Assembly: GCA_003023695.1 (NCBI GenBank)
Contig: PXYW01000012.1
Location: forward strand, 1-64,000
Direction of reading: 5' to 3'
DNA length: 64,000 bases
Source of the DNA: Sulfobacillus benefaciens
Lineage (GTDB): Bacteria; Bacillota; Sulfobacillia; Sulfobacillales; Sulfobacillaceae
Of this stretch, positions 7,941-15,169 are shown one piece after another; position 1 is the first letter of the stretch; each line of letters starts with the position of its first letter. Below the pieces are notes generated by a model. It was not told the DNA's origin and made no database searches. It saw only the letters and a list, made by a program, of their open reading frames with translations. A program made the translations under genes and the position numbers.

Positions 7941-10004
7941 TCAATCAGTGGGGGCCTTGACCACGTCAACCCGCGTAGAAAAGAAGGTAGCACCGCCGCC
8001 CAGGTCTGAAAGACGGTCTGATGTCAGTGCATTCACTGCCTCTGTCCACCAAAGGCCTTGGCTGACTACAACTCCTGACATGACCTCCCGTCCTACACGT
8101 ACACGCATGGTACAATGACCACGGTCATTCCATAAGATAACCTGATCCCCGGTTTTCAGGTTCCTCATGCTTGCGTCATCCTCATGCATAGCTATCTCAG
8201 GCACATGCGCTTTACGCTGAAGCGATGCGAGATTAGCAAAGGTCGAATTTAAGAAATGGTGGTTTGGCCCCGAGATTAGGTGGAGCGGATAGGTCATCGG
8301 CTCTTTTAGGGGCGTGTAATCAGGTAGCCCTGAAAGGCCCGCCTCCGACAACGCTTGGGAATAGAGTTCAATTTTTCCCGAAGGCGTCGGTATATGATGG
8401 GGAAACTGATCATGGGACGGCACCATCAGTTTGACCCACTTTTCTTCTTTCAGTCGCTCATAGGTAATGCCTTTTATATACTGATTGCCAGTATCCAACG
8501 CGGTGCGAATCATGTCCTCCTCGGTTTCACGAAAACACGCCTCATCAAAGGCCATCCATTGAGCCAGCTCTTGAAACAAAGTAAAGTTAGACTTGCATTC
8601 CCCTAAAGGCTCAATGATGGGCTCTTGCAATTGGAGGTAGAGATGCCAATAGGATTTGTAGATATCCAGATTCTCGAAATGACTCGTGGCGGGTAGCACA
8701 AGATCGGCATATAAACAGGTATCCGTGAGAAATAGGTCATGCACCACGGTAAACAGATCTTCCCGCAGAAGTCCTTCTCGAACTTTGTTCTGATTCGGTG
8801 CCACAACCGCTGGGTTGCTATTATAGACGAATAACGATTGGATAGGCGGTGTGGCGCGAAGCAAGGCCTCTCCTAGCTGGTTCATGTTAATTGTCCTGGC
8901 ATGGCGATTCGGACGAAGATCTGGGCGTTGTACGGCGGCCGTATTTAATCCAGCATACCAGCTATTCCCCTTTAACGCACCCCCTCCAACAAGTCCCCAT
9001 TGCCCCGTAAGCGCCGGAAGGCACGTAATCGCACGGACAATCATCCCCCCATTGTCATGATGCTGCAGACCATTTCCTATCCGAATAAACGAGGGGCTGG
9101 TGGACCCATAGATATGCCCCAAGCGCACTATATCATCAGCAGGCACCCGGGTAATGTTAGACACATACTCTGGAGTAAACTGGTGCAAGTGCGCCACCAA
9201 TTCTGGATACCCTTGCGTGTAGCGTTCAATGAACGGATGATTCACCAAATTATCTCGAACCATGACATGCATCATGCCGAGAGCTAAAGCCGCATCGGTT
9301 CCGGGCAAAACGGGGACATACCAGTCAGCCCACCGTGCTGTCCGATTTTCCTGAACATCGATATGGATAATTTGAGCTCCACGCTTCCGTGCCTCGTTGG
9401 CATAGAGAACTTGATGCATATTGGTAGAGACGATGTTGGCGCCCCACACAATGATCAGTTTGGAGTTCACCGTGTCCTCTGGATCGAGGCCTGCATTCAC
9501 ACCCATGGTATAGCGAAACCCTTCTGCACCAGAAGAATTACAGATAGTCCGATCGAGAACACTAGAACCCAGGCGATTAAAGAACCGCCGGTCCATTCCC
9601 TCGGCATTCAAAATACCCATGTTGCCATAAAAACTATAGGGCAATATAGCTTCTGGACCATGAGTTTGGATAATGGAACGAAAGCGCTCGCTAATTTCGG
9701 CGTAAGCCGCATCCCAACTAATGGGCTCGAAACGTAATGTACCCTTAGGACCCAAACGTCGCATCGGTCGCATGAGACGCTCAGGATGATAGGTCCTCAT
9801 CGGCAAATGTCGCACTTTATCGCAGATAGCACCCCGGGTTACTGGATGCCCGGGATTCCCTGTAACCTTGATGATGGTGTCTCTATCCTTAAGTACCATG
9901 AGACTACACGTATCTGGGCAGTCAAATGGACACACCGAGAGGTGTTGCGTTAGCTCAACCGTCCCGCTCACCCCCAATTTTGCTTCAAAACGGGTTACCA
10001 GCAT
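7941..10004 (-). CDS. Molybdopterin oxidoreductase, DMSO-reductase superfamily (YoaE-like)
   Basis: 687 residues. The N-terminal [4Fe-4S] motif is visible (CPFDCPDTC, then GAICDK), followed by the PMRRLGPKGTLRFEPISWDAA segment shared with formate dehydrogenase-like enzymes, a cofactor-binding core with VWGANIVSTNMHQ and HIDVQENRTARWADWYVPVLPGT-type segments, and a C-terminal molydopterin dinucleotide domain (YPLHLISGPNHHFLNSTF, NLKTGDQVILWNDRG). At the metal-ligand position the sequence reads ICNSSGAEG; whether Cys or Ser binds molybdenum cannot be told. No Tat signal is seen, so it should be cytoplasmic. The closest match I recall is Bacillus YoaE, whose substrate is unknown. The start at ATG 10004 lacks a good ribosome site and overlaps a short leader frame. 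Confidence 0.85.
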   Translation of the reverse strand: MLVTRFEAKLGVSGTVELTQHLSVCPFDCPDTCSLMVLKDRDTIIKVTGNPGHPVTRGAICDKVRHLPMRTYHPERLMRPMRRLGPKGTLRFEPISWDAAYAEISERFRSIIQTHGPEAILPYSFYGNMGILNAEGMDRRFFNRLGSSVLDRTICNSSGAEGFRYTMGVNAGLDPEDTVNSKLIIVWGANIVSTNMHQVLYANEARKRGAQIIHIDVQENRTARWADWYVPVLPGTDAALALGMMHVMVRDNLVNHPFIERYTQGYPELVAHLHQFTPEYVSNITRVPADDIVRLGHIYGSTSPSFIRIGNGLQHHDNGGMIVRAITCLPALTGQWGLVGGGALKGNSWYAGLNTAAVQRPDLRPNRHARTINMNQLGEALLRATPPIQSLFVYNSNPAVVAPNQNKVREGLLREDLFTVVHDLFLTDTCLYADLVLPATSHFENLDIYKSYWHLYLQLQEPIIEPLGECKSNFTLFQELAQWMAFDEACFRETEEDMIRTALDTGNQYIKGITYERLKEEKWVKLMVPSHDQFPHHIPTPSGKIELYSQALSEAGLSGLPDYTPLKEPMTYPLHLISGPNHHFLNSTFANLASLQRKAHVPEIAMHEDDASMRNLKTGDQVILWNDRGHCTMRVRVGREVMSGVVVSQGLWWTEAVNALTSDRLSDLGGGATFFSTRVDVVKAPTD

Positions 10005-10023
10005 TGTAAATCAAAATTCCCAT
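9985..10023 (-). other. Possible 12-codon leader frame overlapping the molybdoenzyme start
   Basis: GAGGGGCGTGAAA followed by ATG at 10023 opens a frame MGILIYNAGNPF that stops at 9985, 20 bases inside the molybdoenzyme gene. It has the better ribosome site of the two and could drive translation of the main gene by re-initiation. Confidence 0.3.
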
Positions 10024-10420
10024 TTTCACGCCCCTCAGCACAAATAATCGGGCAGTCGAGAGACCGCTCGTGGGTAGTAATTCACCAAGAGATGCGGAGC
10101 ACAAAACTTTTGCACGACCCCACAAGAAGTTTTCGCTAAATGCAATATGTGCGCCCGGGGGAAAATGCCAAGGTTGACCGTAACCAATGCCTTGCTTAAA
10201 TCAGTGTGCAACATCTTGGATGCCCCCTGATGCACGGTTCACTAAGCAATCTAGGTTTATCAGGGATCTTTTCCAATCGTTCCACTGGCACCGAAACGAA
10301 ATGTCCCAGCCCAAGACACCTCTCCTTTATGCCTTGACGAAGCGCAACAGTAATGATAAATTTTCCTTATTGCGGCTTTTTCGCAATATGGCTCAGATGC
10401 TAATAATAAGGGGGTCCCAT
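10005..10420. other. Divergent intergenic region between molybdoenzyme and APC permease
   Basis: No convincing gene. It contains the leader frame noted above and, near 10369-10387, a short hairpin with arms ATTGCG and CGCAAT before the permease. Promoters for both directions should lie here, but I see no clear -35/-10 pair. Confidence 0.5.
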
Positions 10421-11869
10421 ATGGCAAGCCCAAAGGAGATGAGCCCAGGCGGCAACCGGTTGGAGCCCAACGTGGTCAGTTTTTGGGGATTAGTCAGCCA
10501 AAGCTTAGCGGGCATGGCCCCGACCTGTGATGTGGTAGCCTTTATGACAGCCGGTGCCGCTTTTGCGCTGGTGGCATTACCGTTATCGTATCTGTTGGCG
10601 TTTGTTTTAATGTTTATTGAAGTCAATACCATCTATCATCTGTCCAAACACCGTACCTCAGCGGGCGGTTATTACGCCTATGTCTCCTCCGGGCTCGGGC
10701 CCACCGCCGCGCTGATTACCGCGCTGATGGTGATTTTCTATCAAGTTGTCAGTGTCGCAGGAGTCCCCGTGTATGTCGCCGGCGTCTTTTTGCCGGGATT
10801 AGCCCACATGGTCGGGATCACCCTACCGTCATGGTTTTGGTTAGTTGGCATCCTCTTCTTTATTGGGGTGCCGTGGGTGCTCACCGTCCTCGGTATTCGT
10901 CCCACTGTCAAAACTCTGGTGTTCACCAGCGGCGTCGAGATTCTGTTTCTCGTCGTGACGTCCGTAGTGATTATTAGCGAAACCCACATCCACCAACCCC
11001 TACATCCGTTTGACATGGCCGCGGTGGGGGTCAAAGGCGTCGCAATGGGCATGATCTTTGCCATTACCAGCTTCATCGGCGTCGGCAGTCACGCGCCCTT
11101 AGGGGAAGAGAGCCAAGCGACCGGAATTCAAACGCAAAAGGGCCGGGTGATTGGCAAGGCAGCGATTGTGTCGTTGACATTGGTCGGGGCGGCGTTGACA
11201 TTGGCGGCCTACGCACTCACGGTGGGGTGGGGCCAAGCCAACATGGGGGCGTTTGCCAATGCCAATGCTCCCGGCGTCACCGTTTATCTTCACTATCTGG
11301 GCCCGATCGGCGCCATTGCGTTAGTGGTCTTAGCCGTCAATAGCGCCTTGATGGATGACCTGGCGTTGTTAACCAGTTCGGCGAGGGTCTTATATGCAGT
11401 CGGCCGCGACAAATTACTGCAAACCAGTTTCGCGCAAGTCAATGGCCGTCGGGCTCCGGTTCACAGTGTGACCGTCTTAGCATTAGTGGCCTTGGTCATT
11501 GGCGTCGGTTTCGGATGGTGGCTCGGTCCCGTTCAAGCCTTTAATGTATTAACGACGGCGGTTCTGTTTGGACTGGTGACGGCTCATACGTTAATGAACC
11601 TCTCGCTCATGCGGATTTCCCATAGTGAGCGGAACTTAGCCCAAATCGTGTTTCACCTTGCACTTCCGGTGCTGGCGATGGGGCTCTTTTGGTTTGTGCT
11701 CTATGAATCGCTGTTGCCCTTTGTCTTTCCCTTGGCATGGGCGGCCGTATTCTGGGCCATCGCTATGATTCCAGCAATTGTTTACGCTCTGAAGGCGACG
11801 CGACACATGGACACCACAAGAGGGCATCACTTGGGCATTCATGAAGAAGATGTTCCTGTCGGCATTTAG
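10421..11869 (+). CDS. APC-superfamily amino acid permease
   Basis: 482 residues from ATG 10421, preceded by AAGGGGG with good spacing; the longer frame upstream is not hydrophobic and has no ribosome site. About 12 membrane helices are visible. The first helix carries the APC signature region (SFWGLVSQSLAGMAPTCDVVAFM), and helix two to three shows the conserved AGGYYAYVSSGLGP. Such proteins are secondary transporters for amino acids or amines driven by proton or sodium. It ends with a polar cytoplasmic tail. It stands alone, followed by a terminator, so its substrate cannot be inferred from neighbours. Confidence 0.85.
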   Translation: MASPKEMSPGGNRLEPNVVSFWGLVSQSLAGMAPTCDVVAFMTAGAAFALVALPLSYLLAFVLMFIEVNTIYHLSKHRTSAGGYYAYVSSGLGPTAALITALMVIFYQVVSVAGVPVYVAGVFLPGLAHMVGITLPSWFWLVGILFFIGVPWVLTVLGIRPTVKTLVFTSGVEILFLVVTSVVIISETHIHQPLHPFDMAAVGVKGVAMGMIFAITSFIGVGSHAPLGEESQATGIQTQKGRVIGKAAIVSLTLVGAALTLAAYALTVGWGQANMGAFANANAPGVTVYLHYLGPIGAIALVVLAVNSALMDDLALLTSSARVLYAVGRDKLLQTSFAQVNGRRAPVHSVTVLALVALVIGVGFGWWLGPVQAFNVLTTAVLFGLVTAHTLMNLSLMRISHSERNLAQIVFHLALPVLAMGLFWFVLYESLLPFVFPLAWAAVFWAIAMIPAIVYALKATRHMDTTRGHHLGIHEEDVPVGI

Positions 11870-11932
11870 CTCTATGCCGATAAAACAGGTCTGGCATGGC
11901 GAGTTTTTCTGGGACCAAATGGAGTCGCTCGG

Positions 11933-11965
11933 AGAGCCCGGTGAGAATTGGCCATCGGGCTCTTT
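11933..11965 (+). terminator. Intrinsic terminator after APC permease
   Basis: AGAGCCCG (11933-11940) pairs with CGGGCTCT (11956-11963), followed by a short T stretch (TTTAG). About 64 bases after the permease stop. Confidence 0.6.
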
Positions 11966-12171
11966 AGACGCCGGCTACGGATCATGCGCTGCCAGTAACT
12001 TTCGGGGCGACGTGAAATTGGATGAGCACATGCCTAGTGATAACCATGGCCTTAACGAGTATAAGGTCTCTTTAATCGCCTTAGTGAACCACACCTCGAG
12101 AAAATAGTGATTACGCCGCGGGAGGTGGATCCCCTTCTATAGGCAACCTGTCTCGGACACCTGGCGATTCC

Positions 12172-12227
12172 TTGACAAAGATCTCTGCATAGTGCGATGA
12201 TCGGAGTTATTACATCAATCGATTGAT
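12172..12227 (+). promoter_or_regulatory. Promoter region and TetR-type operator
   Basis: TTGACA at 12172-12177 is a consensus -35; the matching -10 is poor. A perfect 14-bp palindrome ATCAATCGATTGAT lies at 12214-12227, about 35 bases before the TetR start. Its form fits autorepressing TetR/AcrR operators controlling adjacent efflux genes. Confidence 0.5.
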
Positions 12228-12261
12228 TGATTTCGGTAAAGAAAGCAGGTGAGGTAGACCG

Positions 12262-12852
12262 GTGCTGCACTGCAATATCCCAATGACACCCCGGGGGCAA
12301 TTGACACGTTCGCAAATTATTCAAGCAGCCTATCATCTAAGCGTATCCAAAGGTTTAAGTGCTCTCCATACCCGAGCTGTTGCCGAAAAGGCACAAATTA
12401 ACATTGCCACCTTGCACTACTACTTTCCCACAAAACATGATTTGCAAATTGAACTCCTGAAATGGGTCCTGACTCGTTTCGCAACCCCTGCTGGAGATAA
12501 GCCGTGTACGCTTGCCGAGGAATTGAGCGAGCCCGTTAGTTGGGCAGATACCGATCCGGCGATGATTGCGCTATGGCATGACTTTTGGAATCTAAGCCGT
12601 ACCGATGCCGAAATGAAAAAGATTTTGCACGACCATTTAGCAGGCTGGCGATCCCACCTCGCGGATTTGCTCCAGCAAAGCCATTCCTCTGTAGATGCAA
12701 CCCTTTTATTGGCATTAGCCCTTGGGTTACCCATTGTCGCCGCGACCATGCCGGAATCATGGACCCCGGAAACCTTACAAGCAGCCGTGGAAAAATGGAT
12801 CGTCAACACCAGCCCACAATCAGGTGAGACACGAGAGGAGCCGCGCCCTTGA
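12262..12852 (+). CDS. TetR/AcrR-family regulator
   Basis: 196 residues from GTG 12262, with AGGTGAGG eight bases upstream. The N-terminal helix-turn-helix is clear: LTRSQIIQAAYHLSVSKGLSALHTRAVAEKAQINIATLHYYFPTKHDLQ in outline, with the TetR hallmark LHYYFPTK. The C-terminal ligand domain is typical in length but not assignable. It overlaps the downstream DHA2 transporter by four bases (TTGA), so the pair is co-transcribed; it most likely represses its own operon through the palindrome at 12214-12227 until a drug-like ligand binds. Confidence 0.85.
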   Translation: MLHCNIPMTPRGQLTRSQIIQAAYHLSVSKGLSALHTRAVAEKAQINIATLHYYFPTKHDLQIELLKWVLTRFATPAGDKPCTLAEELSEPVSWADTDPAMIALWHDFWNLSRTDAEMKKILHDHLAGWRSHLADLLQQSHSSVDATLLLALALGLPIVAATMPESWTPETLQAAVEKWIVNTSPQSGETREEPRP

Positions 12853-14306
12853 ACGATAGTCAGTCATCTCCCAACCCCCAATCCGGCAATGGCTGGGCAC
12901 TCGCGGTCATTGTAACCGGAGTTTTAGTGGCTGCGGTGGATACCACCATTGTCATTTTAGCCCTGCCCACAATGATGCGGTCGCTGCATGCCAACTTATC
13001 AGGGATAATCTGGGTCATCATGGCGTACTTGCTGGTCATCACATTGTTGGCGACTCAGGTTGGACGCTTAGGCGATATGTTTGGCCGCGTCCGAATGTAC
13101 GAACTGGGATTCTTGGTCTTTGTTTTGGGATCGTTTCTTTGCGGCATTTCAAGCAACGAAAGTGCCCTCATCGCATTTCGGATTTTGCAAGGAGTGGGGG
13201 GAGCATTAATCAGCGCCAACAGTGGCGCCGTAATTGCGGACACCTTTCCCCCGGAAACCCGTGGCCGCGCCTATGGGTTTACCAGTATTGGATGGAATTT
13301 AGGAGCCATTGTGGGAATTTTGCTCGGCGGCATTATTACTACCTATTTTTCCTGGCGATATATCTTCTTGATTAACGTGCCGATCGGCTTAGCCGCAGTG
13401 GTGGTGGCATGGTTTGTACTCAAAGAACACGGGCAGCGGGAGTCGCGAAAGATGGATTGGTGGGGCATGGGCTTGCTGGGTTTGGGTCTTTTTCTCGTTT
13501 TATTAACCATGGTTCACTCGGCTTCCCAGCCCTTGACCGGCCACATGATCTTGATGTTCGCGGTTGGCATCGTATCATTAATCATATTTGTCTTGGTAGA
13601 AACCCGTCAGGCCTCACCCATGTTGCATCTGCAGCTGTTTCACAACCGAATCGTCAGCGCTTCCCTGCTTGCTGCCTTCTTTCAGTCACTGGGGAACTTT
13701 GCGGTGCTGTTTCTCGTCATTATGTATTTGCAAGGTCTCCGTCAATTAACGCCACTGAACGCATCTTTGCTGTTAGTTCCGGGCTATTTAGTCGGAGGTT
13801 TTTTGGGACCTTTTTCTGGCAGACTGGCCGACAAAGTCGGATCTGCGGTTCCTGCCACTATTGGTCTAGCTGTTCAAGCCGTAGCTCTATTTTTCTACGC
13901 GCATTTAGGACTTCACAATCCTCTGTGGTGGGTAACCGGAATCAGCATCATTAATGGCATCGGCAACGCTGGTTTCTTTCCAGCCAATAATGCGGCGGTA
14001 ATGAAAGGGTCACCGCGTGGTTCCTATGGCATTGCTTCGGGAATGCTCCGCACCTTTGCCAATATTGGTATGGTTTTATCGTTTGCCTCAGCTATGCTCA
14101 TAGCTGCCACCCAAATCCCTCGTGATTTAGCCTTTGCCATTTTTGTCGGCACTACATCGTTAAGGGGACCTTTAATGGACGCCTTTAACCACGGAATTCA
14201 CACCGCGTTTTACTTGGCGATTGTATTAATGGTGATTGCCGCGATATTTTCCCTATTGCGGGGGTCAACCAATCTGGAAAGCAAACCGATCGCCGATCGA
14301 CATTAG
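12849..14306 (+). CDS. DHA2-family (EmrB/QacA-like) MFS efflux transporter
   Basis: 485 residues, about 14 hydrophobic helices, as expected for drug:H+ antiporters of the 14-TM family. Visible motifs: DTTIVILALPTMMRSL at helix 1 (DHA2 motif D1), QVGRLGDMFGRVRMY (motif A), and LQGVGGALISANSGAVIAD (motif C-like region). The TTG start sits in a TTGA overlap with the TetR stop, and AGAGGAG precedes it. It probably exports hydrophobic cations or toxic organics under control of its TetR partner. Confidence 0.9.
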   Translation: MNDSQSSPNPQSGNGWALAVIVTGVLVAAVDTTIVILALPTMMRSLHANLSGIIWVIMAYLLVITLLATQVGRLGDMFGRVRMYELGFLVFVLGSFLCGISSNESALIAFRILQGVGGALISANSGAVIADTFPPETRGRAYGFTSIGWNLGAIVGILLGGIITTYFSWRYIFLINVPIGLAAVVVAWFVLKEHGQRESRKMDWWGMGLLGLGLFLVLLTMVHSASQPLTGHMILMFAVGIVSLIIFVLVETRQASPMLHLQLFHNRIVSASLLAAFFQSLGNFAVLFLVIMYLQGLRQLTPLNASLLLVPGYLVGGFLGPFSGRLADKVGSAVPATIGLAVQAVALFFYAHLGLHNPLWWVTGISIINGIGNAGFFPANNAAVMKGSPRGSYGIASGMLRTFANIGMVLSFASAMLIAATQIPRDLAFAIFVGTTSLRGPLMDAFNHGIHTAFYLAIVLMVIAAIFSLLRGSTNLESKPIADRH

Positions 14307-14322
14307 GAACCTTGGTTCCGCG

Positions 14323-15165
14323 CTAATCTTCGGCGCGGGATTCATCGGGTGGAAGGCTGGATAATTGTTCTTTGTGCTGCTGCCACAAGTCCCACTGTTG
14401 CGCGGCGACCTTACTGGACCGACGGTAAACTTCACGCAACAGGCTTTCCAAATCGGTTCCTAAAGACCAGTAAGGGGGATTCCCCATTCGCCTAAGTAAA
14501 AGTGCCGGTGCAGGAGGCGCACTAGACGGCTCAATGTCGGGAATCGCATGATGCGGGTATTGCCAGAATAGATGCGGCTCGTTTGGCAAGCAGGCAATCG
14601 CCGGTTCGTCAGCGGTTTCCAACCCTATCGCAGACTCCAGCAAAGAAGCCAGTCTTGTAGCATCCAATCCGTGCACTTCCAATAACACCATAGGATCGCG
14701 GTCAATTTCGTCCGCAAACCGGTACCATACTGCCGCAATGTGTTTGCACGCCCCCCAGTCGGGACATGAACACGAGAAGTCAGCGTGATATTGCTCAGAA
14801 GGCAAAATGGGAAACTCCAGCTCCTCCATTAGTGTCAATAGCTCACGAGAGAGTTGGCCACTTAGCAATTGTCCAAGAAGTCTCGGCAGTTTCATGACTT
14901 CACCGGCTATCACCGATAAGTCCGCGTCACTCCACACAGCAAAATATAGTGATACGGTATAGGGTCGTGTTTGGCTTCCCCGAACCTTCCCCGTAATGGT
15001 TCCCGGTGTGACCACCAAATCCAGGACCTTCCCCTGGCGCGCATAGCTTTTTCCTCGAGCCAAGCGACTTCCCCAGACCAGTTGCCCTAGTTCAGCTACC
15101 CAAAGTTCTCCAAGCCATGATGCCCCAAACACGCGATTTCGTGAACCGTTAGACACGTTGGCCAT
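14323..15165 (-). CDS. SWIM zinc-finger protein (YwqB-like)
   Basis: 280 residues. A SWIM zinc finger is visible near the centre: FSCSCPDWGACKHIAAVW, the C-x-C-x(n)-C-x-H arrangement. The N-terminal part has GKSYARQGKVLDLVVTPGTITGKVRGSQ-type strands commonly found in SWIM proteins that accompany SNF2 helicases. The gene begins four bases after the SNF2 helicase stop on the same strand. In Bacillus the pair is ywqA/ywqB. SWIM domains are thought to bind DNA or protein; the role here, probably in repair or chromatin-like remodelling with the helicase, is inferred from pairing. Confidence 0.85.
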   Translation of the reverse strand: MANVSNGSRNRVFGASWLGELWVAELGQLVWGSRLARGKSYARQGKVLDLVVTPGTITGKVRGSQTRPYTVSLYFAVWSDADLSVIAGEVMKLPRLLGQLLSGQLSRELLTLMEELEFPILPSEQYHADFSCSCPDWGACKHIAAVWYRFADEIDRDPMVLLEVHGLDATRLASLLESAIGLETADEPAIACLPNEPHLFWQYPHHAIPDIEPSSAPPAPALLLRRMGNPPYWSLGTDLESLLREVYRRSSKVAAQQWDLWQQHKEQLSSLPPDESRAED

Positions 15166-15169
15166 ATCG

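Larger units (their letters stand above)
11870..12261. other. Intergenic region with terminator and TetR operator
   Basis: Holds the permease terminator (11933-11965) and the promoter/operator region of the TetR-efflux pair (12172-12227). I see no credible gene in it. Confidence 0.5.

Noticed and set aside
11841-12107. Small gene after the APC permease
   Set aside because: It overlaps the permease end and runs through a terminator hairpin; no protein-like features.
14309-14338. Terminator between the MFS transporter and the SWIM protein
   Set aside because: CCGCGC/GCGCGG hairpin exists but has no T-run and overlaps the SWIM gene stop; not strong enough to annotate.
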